From Cohnella sp. CFH 77786 (GTDB taxonomy: Bacteria > Bacillota > Bacilli > Paenibacillales > Paenibacillaceae), in contig NZ_WJIB01000023.1 of assembly GCF_019400745.1 (NCBI RefSeq), positions 1 through 64,000 of the forward strand: a stretch of DNA of 64,000 bases, in the 5' to 3' direction. The notes under the pieces were generated by a model that had not been told where the DNA came from, did not search any database, and saw nothing but the letters and a program-made list of their open reading frames with translations. How positions within the stretch are numbered: the stretch's first letter is position 1; every line of letters starts with the position of its first letter. The position numbers were made by a program, and so were the translations under genes. Below, one piece after another: positions 32,371 through 41,778 of the stretch.

Positions 32371-32832
32371 TCACATGCCGTGTTTGTTGATGAGTCCGTT
32401 CAGTTCCTTCAGGAACATGTTGATGTCCTTGAATTGCCGGTACACGGAGGCAAAGCGTACATAGGCGACCTCATCGACCGGATAGAGCATCTCCATGACG
32501 AGCTCCCCGATCACCCGGCTTTCCACCTCCGCCAAGGCGGTATTGCGCACCTCCCGCTCCACGTCGGAGACGATGACCTCCAACTGTCCGACGGAAACGG
32601 GCCTTTTTTCGCAGGCCCGAAGCAAGCCGCGCAGGATTTTGTCCCGGCTGAATTCCTCCCGGCTTCCGTCCTTCTTGATGACGACCAAGGGGGTTTCCTC
32701 CACCGTCTCGAACGTGGTGAAGCGGCGGCTGCATTTCTCGCACTCGCGGCGCCGGCGGATCGACTTGTTGTCGTTGGCCGGCCGGGAATCGAGCACTTTG
32801 GTTCCGCTGTAATCGCAGTAAGGACATTTCAT
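32371..32832 (-). CDS. nrdR: Ribonucleotide reductase transcriptional repressor NrdR
   Basis: 153 aa from ATG 32832. N-terminal zinc ribbon [19 protein letters not shown]...[18 protein letters not shown] (four Cys) and an ATP-cone domain (about 49-139) with [21 protein letters not shown]. The length is typical. NrdR senses ATP/dATP and represses ribonucleotide reductase genes by binding NrdR boxes. Single-gene unit with its own terminator. An earlier ATG at 32865 gives an 11-residue extension not seen in the family. Confidence 0.95.
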   Translation of the reverse strand: MKCPYCDYSGTKVLDSRPANDNKSIRRRRECEKCSRRFTTFETVEETPLVVIKKDGSREEFSRDKILRGLLRACEKRPVSVGQLEVIVSDVEREVRNTALAEVESRVIGELVMEMLYPVDEVAYVRFASVYRQFKDINMFLKELNGLINKHGM

Positions 32833-32962
32833 GGATGGAAGGAACTCCTTTCGCAAAGCTTGCATGCATAAGAAAAATATTTTGGGTTACCAGTTCTCTC
32901 CTATCATGAAACTTGCGGAAACGGACACAATACGACTACCAACCGCAAGGAGGTGAAGAGAC

Positions 32963-33187
32963 ATGTCGAACCGCCGCAATAACCAGCTGGTTGTGCCGCA
33001 GGCAAACCAAGCGCTGGACCAACTGAAGTATGAAGTGGCGCAATCCCTCGGCGTCACGCTATCTCAGGATGGCTACTACGGAAACATCTTAACGAAAGAC
33101 GCTGGCCGAATCGGGGGTAACATCACCCGCCAATTGGTCCAAATCGCGGAGCAGCAACTTGCCGGTCAATTCGGTGCCAACCGCTAA
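32963..33187 (+). CDS. Alpha/beta-type small acid-soluble spore protein
   Basis: 74 aa after AAGGAGGTG. Contains LDQLKYEVAQSLGV, with the Glu-Val germination protease (GPR) site in KYEVA, and the second conserved block GYYGNILTKDAGRIGGNITRQLV. Such proteins coat DNA in the forespore and protect it in the dormant spore, and are degraded at germination. A single gene between nrdR and a convergent transglycosylase gene; presumably sigma-G controlled, though I could not define the promoter with confidence. Confidence 0.95.
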   Translation: MSNRRNNQLVVPQANQALDQLKYEVAQSLGVTLSQDGYYGNILTKDAGRIGGNITRQLVQIAEQQLAGQFGANR

Positions 33188-33212
33188 CGCTTGCTATAAG
33201 GCTTAGATAAAG

Positions 33213-33245
33213 GGAAGCTTTGGAGCCTGCCGCTTCAAGGCTTCC
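33213..33245 (+). terminator. Terminator after the SASP gene
   Basis: GGAAGCTTTG (33213-33222) pairs with CAAGGCTTCC (33236-33245) with one wobble; a T-rich but interrupted tail follows. Confidence 0.6.
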
Positions 33246-33329
33246 TCTTCGTTTGTCCCCGAGAGGCCTCGGCAGAAGTTTATCTCCGACCATTCCATGA
33301 AACGTCTATCCGTCCGAAAAGAACGGCGC

Positions 33330-33923
33330 TTAGTCCGTTCGGTCCCATTCATCGTAGATCTCTTGGTATTTCCTATAATAATACATCACACGCTGGACGT
33401 AATGTCTAGTCTCTCCGTAAGGAATGTTCTGCACGGTGCTTTCGTTGCCGTCCCATACCTTGTCCTCCATCCACTTTCTGACGCGGTTGGGACCCGCGTT
33501 GTAAGCGGCCAGCACGGCGGGGAGGTTGTCCCCGAACTGTCGCCTCAGCTCCTTCACGTACCAAGAGCCCAGCCGGATGCCTGCATCGGCGCGGCTTCCC
33601 GCATCCGCCACCGTCAAATCCCCGAACCGATCCTGCTTCAGGATCCAGGCCGCCGTATCGGGCATGAGCTGCATGATCCCGATCGCGCCTTTCGGCGAAA
33701 CCGCGTTTTCCTTGTAATTCGACTCCACGCGGATGATCGCGGCGATCAGCAGCGGATCGAGCCCGTAAAGCCGCGCATTCTGCCGGATCTCTTCGGCGTA
33801 CGACACCGGGTAAATCAACCGGCCGATCCATTCCGAACGGATGAACAAAGCGGCCAGCACGACAATCAGGCCAAGCAGAAACAAGCGTTTGCGATTCCAA
33901 ACCGATTTCTTCCGCTTGCTCAT
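33330..33923 (-). CDS. Membrane-anchored lytic transglycosylase (SLT domain)
   Basis: 197 aa from ATG 33923, overlapping the coaE stop as ATGA. One N-terminal membrane helix (about 13-28: LFLLGLIVVLAALFI), then a lysozyme-like SLT domain (about 45-190) with IIRVESNYKENAVSPKGAIGIMQLMPDTA, where Glu67 in RVESNY is the catalytic acid, and AYNAGPNRVRKWM. It cleaves peptidoglycan to 1,6-anhydro products on the outer membrane face. A homologue (YjbJ/YtaG-neighbour type) next to coaE is common in Bacillales. Confidence 0.9.
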   Translation of the reverse strand: MSKRKKSVWNRKRLFLLGLIVVLAALFIRSEWIGRLIYPVSYAEEIRQNARLYGLDPLLIAAIIRVESNYKENAVSPKGAIGIMQLMPDTAAWILKQDRFGDLTVADAGSRADAGIRLGSWYVKELRRQFGDNLPAVLAAYNAGPNRVRKWMEDKVWDGNESTVQNIPYGETRHYVQRVMYYYRKYQEIYDEWDRTD

Positions 33924-34516
33924 GCGAGCCCCATTTCCCGCCAAAACCGGTCGACTTGACGCTCCGTTTCCTCCAAGCTGCCGCTGTTGTCGATGACGTA
34001 ATCCGCGCGAACCTTCTTGTCCTCGATATCCATTTGGGCAGCCAGCCTCTTCTCCGCTTCTTCGGCCGCAAGCTTGTCCCGCTCCATGAGCCGCCGGAGC
34101 TGCTCGCGGCGCGGGACGTAAACGACCATTACCCGCTCGAAATAAGACACGAGATTGGATTCGTAGAGGAGGGGGACGTCGACGACCGTCAGCCGCTCCG
34201 GATGCTGCCGTTCGCTCGAATCCATCCGCTCTTTCATCACCGCGCGGATGGCGGGATGGGTGATCTGCTCGAGCGCTTTCCGCTGAGCGGGATCCGCGAA
34301 CACGATGGCGCCCAGCTTCTTGCGGTCGAGCGTACCGTCTGGCTGAAGAATGGCTTGTCCGTAATGCCGGGCGATCGCGTCCAGCGCCGGCATGCCCGGC
34401 TCCACGATTTCCCGGGCAATCCGGTCCAGATCGATGAGCAGCGCGCCCCGGCGGGCGAGCAGGTTCGCCACGGTGCTCTTCCCGGTGGCGATCCCTCCCG
34501 TAAGTCCGATGTTCAT
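33920..34516 (-). CDS. coaE: Dephospho-CoA kinase
   Basis: 198 aa from the second ATG (34516), which is better spaced from AGAGGA than the ATG at 34522. P-loop LTGGIATGKST, then DLDRIAREIVEPG, ITHPAIRAVM and VVDVPLLYES, all typical of CoaE. It phosphorylates the ribose 3'-OH of dephospho-CoA, the last step of CoA synthesis. Overlaps the transglycosylase gene and follows ytaF by 12 bp. Confidence 0.93.
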   Translation of the reverse strand: MNIGLTGGIATGKSTVANLLARRGALLIDLDRIAREIVEPGMPALDAIARHYGQAILQPDGTLDRKKLGAIVFADPAQRKALEQITHPAIRAVMKERMDSSERQHPERLTVVDVPLLYESNLVSYFERVMVVYVPRREQLRRLMERDKLAAEEAEKRLAAQMDIEDKKVRADYVIDNSGSLEETERQVDRFWREMGLA

Positions 34517-34528
34517 GTCCATCTTCCT

Positions 34529-35251
34529 CTATAACAATTTGAATAGTCCCATGGCGATCAAGATCAGGCCGGGCAGCACGGTCAGCTGCCGCACCCATTT
34601 CCAACCGGAAACGCGGAATCCGACACGGGTGCCGACCCAGAGGAAGGAACCGCTTGAAAAGGCGATGAGCGCCGCAGTAAGCAGAGGAGGAAAACCGACC
34701 ATCGCGGCGCCGATTCCCGCCCCGAAAGCGTCAAGCGACAAGGCCGTGCCGAGAAGGAAAGCTTCGCCGGCGGAAATCGTGCCTGAACGGTCCATATCGG
34801 CCGCCGAAGGAGTGCGGAGAATCTGGATGATGATGCCCCATTGCCGGATTTCGAGCGTCCAGAGCTCCCGCCGTACGGGAACCTGACCCTGCCTATTCTC
34901 CGGCGTTTCCGCTACCCCTGTCTTCCCCGTTCTCCCCGTCTTCGGCCCGGAGGCGTCAGTCCCGGAATCGTCCGATTCTCCGCCCCGGACGAACTGGACC
35001 AGCGCCCAGACGCCGATTCCGATCAGAATCACGGCTCCGACGGCCGACGCCCCGTGAGGCGGAAGCCATCGGGCGAGCAGCGTGCCAGCCACCATCGAGA
35101 GCAGGATGACGAATCCGGAACAGATCGAGATGATCCAGACGGACGGGAGCGGGATCCTGATTTTGCGTACGCCGTACGTGATGCCGACCCCGAAGCCGTC
35201 GAGACTGACGGCGAAGGAAAGCAGAATCAGCGAAGAGATCGAAGCCAGCAT
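34529..35251 (-). CDS. ytaF: Sporulation-associated membrane protein YtaF (MntP-like)
   Basis: 240 aa. Two MntP-like halves, each starting with a helix carrying SLDGFGVGITYGVRKI (about 17-32) and SLDAFGAGIGAAMVG (near residue 165). The charged linker (about 95-140) has an EF-hand-like stretch ADMDRSGTISAGEAFLLG. B. subtilis YtaF lies in the same place between mutM and coaE. The protein may handle a divalent cation; its precise role is not established. Confidence 0.85.
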   Translation of the reverse strand: MLASISSLILLSFAVSLDGFGVGITYGVRKIRIPLPSVWIISICSGFVILLSMVAGTLLARWLPPHGASAVGAVILIGIGVWALVQFVRGGESDDSGTDASGPKTGRTGKTGVAETPENRQGQVPVRRELWTLEIRQWGIIIQILRTPSAADMDRSGTISAGEAFLLGTALSLDAFGAGIGAAMVGFPPLLTAALIAFSSGSFLWVGTRVGFRVSGWKWVRQLTVLPGLILIAMGLFKLL

Positions 35252-35342
35252 GCCGTTACCCCCCGGATGATGTTCTAAACCATCCTATGCAGGGAATCGG
35301 GCGAATGCCCCGTTCTCCCCAGGGGGACAACGGCAAGCGCGC

Positions 35343-36242
35343 TCAGCCTTGTCCGTCCAGACGGCGTTTGACCGCATTCCGCCGGTCCGCTTGCGGAACG
35401 GGGCGCGTGCCGCGCGGAGCGCGTTGGCACGACGGGCACACATGCGTGCCCCGGCCGCCCACCGCCGATTTCTCGATGGGCCGCCCGCAAGTCAGGCAAG
35501 GTTCGCCCGTCCGGCCGTACGCCTTCAGCCGATGCTGGAACATGCCCATCTCGCCTTGGCCGTTCACGTACGATTTCACGGAGGAGCCCCCCGCTTCGAC
35601 GGCCGCGCTTAGCGTATCCACGATGGCATAGTAAAGCCGATCCTTCTCCTTGCGGGACAATGACTCCGCCGAACGTTCGGGATGGATGCCGGCGGCATGC
35701 AAAGCTTCGTCCACATAGATGTTCCCGAGGCCGACGATCACTTCCTGGTTCAGCAGCAACGGTTTGATTTTGGTCGTTCGGCGGCTGATTGCCTTCGCGA
35801 ACGACTCCGGCGTGAAATCGTCCGAGAGCGGCTCTTGTCCCAGTTTATTCAGCGGCGGCGCGGTCCATTCTTCTCCCGGAGCGAACAGGTGCATCGTGCC
35901 GAATTGGCGGACGTCCTTGTATCTCAGCTCCGTACCGTCGGTGAAATGGAAGATGACGTGCGTGTGGGGCTCCACCGGGTCTTCCCGTCGATACAAGCCA
36001 TACCTTCCTTCCATGCGGAGGTGGGAGACGAGCGTCAGCCCGTCCATCAGCAGGCGCAGGAATTTCCCCCGCCGTTCGACCGAACGGAACGTCCGTCCTT
36101 CCAGCATCGCCGCGAACGCGGCGGGATCGTCCGGTTTTTGCAAAATGCGGGGAAGGCTCGCCGTCACCCGCTCGATCGTTTTTCCGCGAATCAGCGTATC
36201 CAGCGTGCGGCGGACCGTTTCCACCTCCGGCAGTTCCGGCAA
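35343..36242 (-). CDS. mutM: Formamidopyrimidine-DNA glycosylase
   Basis: 299 aa. Start assigned to TTG 36242 rather than the ATG two codons earlier: AGAAGGTG lies 7 nt before the TTG, and only this start gives N-terminal PELPEVETVRR with Pro2 as catalytic nucleophile and Glu3. Lys in RRGKFLR is the conserved partner. The helix-two-turn-helix has GLGNIYVDEALHAAGIHP. The zinc finger is CLTCGRP...HVCPSC, followed by a basic tail of about 26 residues. It removes 8-oxoG and FaPy lesions. In Bacillales it sits beside polA; here an SLH-protein gene intervenes. Confidence 0.95.
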   Translation of the reverse strand: MPELPEVETVRRTLDTLIRGKTIERVTASLPRILQKPDDPAAFAAMLEGRTFRSVERRGKFLRLLMDGLTLVSHLRMEGRYGLYRREDPVEPHTHVIFHFTDGTELRYKDVRQFGTMHLFAPGEEWTAPPLNKLGQEPLSDDFTPESFAKAISRRTTKIKPLLLNQEVIVGLGNIYVDEALHAAGIHPERSAESLSRKEKDRLYYAIVDTLSAAVEAGGSSVKSYVNGQGEMGMFQHRLKAYGRTGEPCLTCGRPIEKSAVGGRGTHVCPSCQRAPRGTRPVPQADRRNAVKRRLDGQG

Positions 36243-36294
36243 CGTCATACACCTTCTCTCAAGTCTGCAATGGTTCCATTATAGCGGATGACAA

Positions 36295-36320
36295 AGGCCG
36301 GGACCACCTTGTCCCGGCCG
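36295..36320 (-). terminator. Terminator of the SLH-protein gene
   Basis: GGCCGGGAC (36296-36304) pairs with GTCCCGGCC (36311-36319), followed on the minus strand by TTTG. It separates the SLH gene from mutM, which then has its own start region. Confidence 0.6.
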
Positions 36321-36396
36321 TTCGGAGATTAAAGGTTATACAGAATCCATACTTCCAATCGGATAGCATCCGCCGCGATTGTCGTTTTGCGGGCGA

Positions 36397-38766
36397 TCAG
36401 CCGTTGCGAAGGGGCGCTTCCTGAAGCTCCGCGCGCACGGACAGGAACCGGGAGAACGCGGATGCCGCTTCCGCGCGCGTCACTTCGCGGGCAGGCTGGA
36501 ATTTGCCTCCGCTTAACGTCATGATGCCGAGCCCCACCGCAATCGCCGCTTGCCCTTTTTGCTTCGTCTCGGCCGCGTCGCGGAACGTCACGTTGAACAG
36601 GTTATCGTGCTCGGCGAGCGAATTGTAGCCCAGTGCCCTCGCGATAAGTTCGGCCATCTCTTCGCGATCCACTTTACCGTTTGGATTGAACGTGCCGTCG
36701 CCGATATCGATCAAGTTCTGCGAGAGCGCGTTCTGCACGTACGGATAGTACGCGGATTCCTTGGCAACGTCGGCGAAAGCGGCGGACGCGGACCCGGAGG
36801 TGAAGACGATCGGAGGACGACCGCTGTTGATGGCGAGCACGAGCATTTTGATCAATTCTCCCCGCGTGATCACCTGATTCGGCCGCACTTTGCCGTCCGC
36901 GACGTCAAGGGCGTGATAAGCAACCATGAGCTCGAGCTCGCGCTGGGCCCAGTGCCCTTCGATATCGGTCGGCTTCGCCTTGACGAGCTCGGTAACCTCG
37001 CCCGTCTCCGCGTTGAGCCATTGACCCGTCCGGGCGTCAACCAGGAGCGATTCTTCCAACGGTTTGGGCACCAGCCGGTAGACGAGCTTCACCGATTGCT
37101 CGGTCTTCACCTGTCCTTCGCCCGACAATTCGCCGGAAGCGAGCATCAGCTTGTATTTGTCGATCGGAATCGGTTTGCCGCCGTAGAGGTAGGACGTTTC
37201 CGTCACGTAGGTCAATTCCGTTTTGTAGGCTTTCATCCAAGCGTCGAGAGCGCGCTCTTTGCTGATGACTGCGGGCGTTTGCTCCGGATAGTCGATGGAG
37301 GAAACTTCCGCCCAGTAATTCTGCACGTTGCCGGTATGGGCGTCGATGTCGATGCGCAGATTGTCGGAAGCGATCCGGGCTCCCCCGGCTTTGCGCACGA
37401 AGCCGAACGAGTAGGCGTTCAGATCCGGATTTTTGTCCATTTGCTCGATTTCTTTCGCGTCAGGCTCCACGGCATACCATTGGTCGGCCAGCCAAGGCAG
37501 CTGCTTCTTGGCGACGTCCGCGGCTTTGGCCTTTGCATCCGAATAGGAGGTCCGGCTTCCCGCGTTTTGCCCGCTTAACGGTTGATACCGGTATTGTCCG
37601 AAATTGCGAACGGTTCCGGTTTCACTGTCGACGGCGGCGTAAAGGTTTCCGACTTCCTTATCCCCATCCTTCAGCGTCCACGCCAGGTTCCACGAAGAAG
37701 ATACCGTCCCCGACCTCTCGTCCTTGTTTTCGTTATAGCTGGCGTTCGCAAGCGTCGCGTTGTCCGGAATCGGAAACGCTGCCCTGACCGCTTGTTCGGC
37801 TTTTTCGCGGGTCAGATTAAGCCCCCCGGCCGGCTCGGCGGATAAAGGCCGATCAGCCAGAGGAGCGTCAGCCGTGCTCTGCGAAACCGGAGGAGCGACC
37901 GTCTCGCCGGAAACGGCATCGATCGTCACGGGGTTCATGGTGTAGACAAGAAGAGGTTGAATCGGCGAATTCGACCGGTAAGGAACGACGTACGCGAGCT
38001 CCGGAACGGCGGCCGCGCGCAATTTGGCCGTCGCTTCCTGCAAGGGGAAGGAGGGCTTCAGCGGTCCGAAATCGATCGTTCCGTCCCAAACGACGTTGTA
38101 GCTCAGCACATGCCCTTCGCTGTCGACTTCGACATCGATGTAGTTGTCCATGTAAGCAATATCGCCGACGACGCGGTCGAACCGCAGGGAATGGCGAATG
38201 AGTCCGGTTAACGGGGGCTTCGCGTCGGCGCCGAAATCTTCGTCGAAACGGATCTGATCTTTGTACTTGGGCGAAACTTGGCCGATGAACGAGAGTGCCG
38301 CTTGCTTCGCCGCATCCCGGTTGACTTTGAGCGGGTAAGAAGGCTTGGCGTTCGGGTTGTCGATGAACGCTTGGTAAGAGAGCAGATCCCCGTTGTCCGC
38401 GTCGATGCTGACGCTGATGTTCCCCTTGGCCGTGCCGTTCACGGTCTTATTGAAGTTCAAATTCCAGACGTTGCGGCGGTTGGTCAAGTCTAGCTGCGTG
38501 TACAAGTTGACGTTCTGCAGCTTGAAATCCTTCGGAATGCTCACGTAACCGCGGGCGAGCGACTCGGCTTTCTCCTTGGTTACCGCGGTATTGACCGTCA
38601 CCGCTTTCGCCGGGTCTTGCCCCGAGGCGCTTTCCGCTGCCGCCGCGGTGCCCGCGGACGTCTCCGCGAATGCCGCGGCAGGCGCAGACACCATCAGCAA
38701 GGCGGCAGCCGACAGCGCGAGCAGCGTGCGTTTCTTGTCCGCTCCGAACGATTTGCTTGTTTTCAC
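36397..38766 (-). CDS. Surface protein with YcdB/YcdC repeats and three SLH domains
   Basis: 789 aa. Signal peptide about 1-35 (basic start, LLALSAAALLMVSAPAAAFA). The body (about 60-600) holds repeated YcdB/YcdC-type modules with motifs such as WNLNFNK, ISVSIDADNGDLLSY and LRIDIDAHTGNVQNYW. Three SLH domains follow (about 603-655, 670-720 and 730-780), beginning DIEGHWAQRELELMVAYHAL and FADVAKESAYYPYV, which bind pyruvylated secondary cell-wall polymer. It is a non-covalently anchored cell-wall protein of unknown function. It has its own terminator and lies between polA and mutM, which are normally adjacent. Confidence 0.88.
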   Translation of the reverse strand: MKTSKSFGADKKRTLLALSAAALLMVSAPAAAFAETSAGTAAAAESASGQDPAKAVTVNTAVTKEKAESLARGYVSIPKDFKLQNVNLYTQLDLTNRRNVWNLNFNKTVNGTAKGNISVSIDADNGDLLSYQAFIDNPNAKPSYPLKVNRDAAKQAALSFIGQVSPKYKDQIRFDEDFGADAKPPLTGLIRHSLRFDRVVGDIAYMDNYIDVEVDSEGHVLSYNVVWDGTIDFGPLKPSFPLQEATAKLRAAAVPELAYVVPYRSNSPIQPLLVYTMNPVTIDAVSGETVAPPVSQSTADAPLADRPLSAEPAGGLNLTREKAEQAVRAAFPIPDNATLANASYNENKDERSGTVSSSWNLAWTLKDGDKEVGNLYAAVDSETGTVRNFGQYRYQPLSGQNAGSRTSYSDAKAKAADVAKKQLPWLADQWYAVEPDAKEIEQMDKNPDLNAYSFGFVRKAGGARIASDNLRIDIDAHTGNVQNYWAEVSSIDYPEQTPAVISKERALDAWMKAYKTELTYVTETSYLYGGKPIPIDKYKLMLASGELSGEGQVKTEQSVKLVYRLVPKPLEESLLVDARTGQWLNAETGEVTELVKAKPTDIEGHWAQRELELMVAYHALDVADGKVRPNQVITRGELIKMLVLAINSGRPPIVFTSGSASAAFADVAKESAYYPYVQNALSQNLIDIGDGTFNPNGKVDREEMAELIARALGYNSLAEHDNLFNVTFRDAAETKQKGQAAIAVGLGIMTLSGGKFQPAREVTRAEAASAFSRFLSVRAELQEAPLRNG

Positions 38767-38895
38767 CCTGAAAACCTCTCCCTTCTTCTGTACAAATCCA
38801 CGTCTTTTTGACGGGAACGAATGGGCAAAGGTTGCATGGTTGGCAAAAAATGAACGGAAACGTATGATCGATGATCGAGTAACCGACAGGCCGGC

Positions 38896-38940
38896 AGAAA
38901 AATCGCCCGATTCGCGGCCGGTACGGCGGGGATCGGGCGA
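38896..38940 (-). terminator. Terminator of polA
   Basis: ATCGCCCGAT (38901-38910) pairs perfectly with ATCGGGCGAT (38931-38940); on the minus strand TTTTT follows the stem, 17 bp after the polA stop. Confidence 0.75.
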
Positions 38941-38957
38941 TCGCTTGCGCGTATGGG

Positions 38958-41639
38958 TTATTTCGCTTCGTACCAGTTCGTGCCGAAGCTTACGTCCGCT
39001 TTGAGAGGAACGTCCAGCTCCAAAGCCGATTCCATCACCCGGGGGACGAGTACCTTCATCGTCTCGAGCTCCTCCTCCGGCACCTCGAACACCAATTCGT
39101 CGTGAACCTGAAGCAGCATGCGGCTCCGAAGCCCTCTCTCGCGCAGCGCCTCGTCCATGCGGACCATGGCCAGCTTGATGATGTCGGCGGCCGTTCCCTG
39201 GATCGGCGTGTTCATCGCCGTCCGTTCCGCGAACGAACGCAAGTTGAAGTTCGAGGCGCGGATATCCGGCAGATAACGGCGGCGTCCGAGCAAGGTCGTC
39301 ACGTAGCCGTCCTGCTTGGCTTGCTCCACGATCGTGTCCATGTACCTGCGGACTCCCTGGAATACGCTGAAATATTGCTCGATAAAGGCGGCGGCTTCCT
39401 TGCGCGTGATGTTCAGGTTCTGGGAAAGCCCGTAATCGCTGATGCCATAGACGATGCCGAAATTAACGGCTTTGGCGGAACGGCGCATGTTCGCGTCGAC
39501 CTGATCCTTGGGCACGCCGAAGACGTCCATCGCGGTTTTCGTATGGATGTCCATCTCCTGCAGGAACGCTTCCTTCAGCCTCTCGTCTCCGGAAATGTGC
39601 GCGAGCACGCGAAGCTCGATCTGCGAATAGTCCGCGCCCAGAATGCGCCAGCCCGGCTCCGAGGGTACGAACGCCTTGCGGATCTGACGGCCTTCCTCAA
39701 GGCGGATCGGGATGTTCTGCAGATTCGGATATTGGCTGGACAAGCGTCCCGTGGCGGCGATCGTCTGACGGTAATAGGTGTGGATCTTGCCGCCCGTCTC
39801 TTCGCGGATCTCCTTCAGCAGCCCTTCGATATACGTCGATTGCAGCTTCGCCAGCTGGCGGTAGTGCAGGATGAGCCGGACGACTTCGTGATAGGGCTCC
39901 AGCTTCTCCAGCACCTCGGCGTCGGTGGAATAGCCGGTTTTGTTCTTCTTGATGACGGGCAAGCCGAGCTTCTCGAACAGGATTTCCCCGAGCTGCTTGG
40001 GCGAACCGATGTTAAATTCCGTTCCGGCTTGGCGGTAGATGTCCGCCATGATTCCTTCTATCCGGTTCTGGAAATCATGGCCCAGCTCCCGTAGCGTGCT
40101 TGCGTCGCACTTGATCCCTTGCAGCTCCATGCCCGCGAGCACTTTGGCGAGCGGCTGCTCCAGCTCGTAATAGAGCTCGCGCATGTTCAGCTTCTCCAGC
40201 TCTTCCGTAAGCAGCGGCTTCAGCCGGCGGACGGCATCCGCTTTGGCCGCGAGATGGGCGGCCAGCTCCTCCATCGGCGGTACGCGGAATTTCGCGCCTT
40301 TGCCGTAGACGGACTCGTCCGACGGAACGGACGGCATCCCGTGCCGCTGGAGCAATCCCCCGAGCGAAGGATCCGCCTCGGTCGGGTCGAGCAAATAAGC
40401 GGCGAGCTGCACGTCGAAGGACTGGCCGCCCAGCTTGACGCCGTCAAACGCGAGCACGAGTTCCGCGCGGTGCATGTCATATCCGGTTTTGGGCGCCTCC
40501 GGATCGGACAGCCAGGCGAGAAGCGCTTCGGCTTGCGGCGATTTGAGTTGCGAGTAAGCCAGCACGAAGCAGCGCGAACCCGCCGCGATCGCGAGTCCGA
40601 TGCCTTCGCTCTGGTGCGGATTGTCGCCGGAGGATTCGACGAACAGCGCTTCGGCGGCGGGAAGCGCCGAGGCCAACTCGTCCCAGCCGTCCGCGCCGTC
40701 GCCGAGGATGACCGTTTCGTAGGAGACCTCAGCCGCCTCCCGGCCGTCCCGGACGGCGCCATCCGCGCCGCCGAGATCGAGCCGTTCCATCAGCGACTTG
40801 AACTCCAGCTTGCGAAGGGCGGCCGCCAAAGCCGCGGCATCGTAACCGTTCCAGGCGACGTCGTCGACCGTCCGGTCCAACGGCACTTCCCGGAAAATCG
40901 TCGCCAGACGTTTGCTCATTCTCGCGTTCTCTACGTTGTTTTCGATATTTTCGCGCAGCTTGCCCTTCAAATTCGGAATGTTGTCCAGCACGTTCTCGAC
41001 CGAGCCGTATTCCTGCAGAAGTTTGACCGCGGTTTTCTCGCCGACGCCGGGCACGCCCGGGATGTTGTCGCTCGGATCGCCCATGAGGCCTTTCAGATCG
41101 ATGATCTGCTCCGGCGTAAGGCCGTATCTCTCGTTTACGTCCTCCGGGGCGTACTTCTCCACCTCGCTGACGCCTTTGCGGGTGAGGAGCACCGTCACCT
41201 TGTCCGAGGCGAGCTGCAGCAAATCCTTGTCGCCGGACACGACGACCACTTGACGGCCCTCTTCCTCCGCCAAGCGGGACAGCGTTCCGATGATATCGTC
41301 CGCCTCGTATCCCGGCAGCTCGTACTGGGAAATCGAGAACGACCGGATGAGCTCCTTCAGCACGGGAAACTGCTGCGAGAGCTCGGGCGGCGTTTTCTCT
41401 CGGCCGCCTTTGTATTCCGCGTAACCTTCGTGGCGGAACGTCGTTTTGCCCGCGTCGAAGGCGACGAGGATGTGGGTCGGCTTCTCTTCCTCGAGCACCT
41501 TGAGGAGCATCGTCGTAAAGCCGTACACCGCGTTCGTCTGCAGTCCGCTGCTGTTCGTCAGCGGCGGAATCGCGAAAAACGCGCGATAAATGATGCTGTT
41601 GCCGTCGATCAGCATCAGCTTGTCCGTTCCATTCGCCAT
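38958..41639 (-). CDS. polA: DNA polymerase I
   Basis: 893 aa from ATG 41639 (GAGGTGG upstream). The N-terminal 5'-nuclease domain (about 1-290) has LIDGNSIIYRAFFA, GYEADDIIGT and GLMGDPSDNIPGVPGVGEKTA. The middle domain corresponds to 3'-5' exonuclease but lacks the usual DxE start, as in other Bacillales, so proofreading is probably absent. Polymerase motif A is DYSQIELRVLAH, motif B RRSAKAVNFGIVYG and motif C LQVHDELVFE. It fills gaps in repair and removes Okazaki primers. Confidence 0.96.
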   Translation of the reverse strand: MANGTDKLMLIDGNSIIYRAFFAIPPLTNSSGLQTNAVYGFTTMLLKVLEEEKPTHILVAFDAGKTTFRHEGYAEYKGGREKTPPELSQQFPVLKELIRSFSISQYELPGYEADDIIGTLSRLAEEEGRQVVVVSGDKDLLQLASDKVTVLLTRKGVSEVEKYAPEDVNERYGLTPEQIIDLKGLMGDPSDNIPGVPGVGEKTAVKLLQEYGSVENVLDNIPNLKGKLRENIENNVENARMSKRLATIFREVPLDRTVDDVAWNGYDAAALAAALRKLEFKSLMERLDLGGADGAVRDGREAAEVSYETVILGDGADGWDELASALPAAEALFVESSGDNPHQSEGIGLAIAAGSRCFVLAYSQLKSPQAEALLAWLSDPEAPKTGYDMHRAELVLAFDGVKLGGQSFDVQLAAYLLDPTEADPSLGGLLQRHGMPSVPSDESVYGKGAKFRVPPMEELAAHLAAKADAVRRLKPLLTEELEKLNMRELYYELEQPLAKVLAGMELQGIKCDASTLRELGHDFQNRIEGIMADIYRQAGTEFNIGSPKQLGEILFEKLGLPVIKKNKTGYSTDAEVLEKLEPYHEVVRLILHYRQLAKLQSTYIEGLLKEIREETGGKIHTYYRQTIAATGRLSSQYPNLQNIPIRLEEGRQIRKAFVPSEPGWRILGADYSQIELRVLAHISGDERLKEAFLQEMDIHTKTAMDVFGVPKDQVDANMRRSAKAVNFGIVYGISDYGLSQNLNITRKEAAAFIEQYFSVFQGVRRYMDTIVEQAKQDGYVTTLLGRRRYLPDIRASNFNLRSFAERTAMNTPIQGTAADIIKLAMVRMDEALRERGLRSRMLLQVHDELVFEVPEEELETMKVLVPRVMESALELDVPLKADVSFGTNWYEAK

Positions 41640-41718
41640 GAGCCGTAACCACCTCACCGACTGGTTGCTTCCTATGGTTTATCATACCATACGGGGGAGC
41701 GGGCCGCATCCGGACGGC

Positions 41719-41753
41719 GAAAAACCGGCCGCCGCGCAAAGGCGGGGCCGGTT
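41719..41753 (-). terminator. Terminator of the EAL gene
   Basis: AACCGGCC (41723-41730) pairs with GGCCGGTT (41746-41753), with a further inner GC stem, followed on the minus strand by TTTTT. Confidence 0.75.
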
Positions 41754-41778
41754 CCTGTGCGATGTTGGGCGTCCCGCA

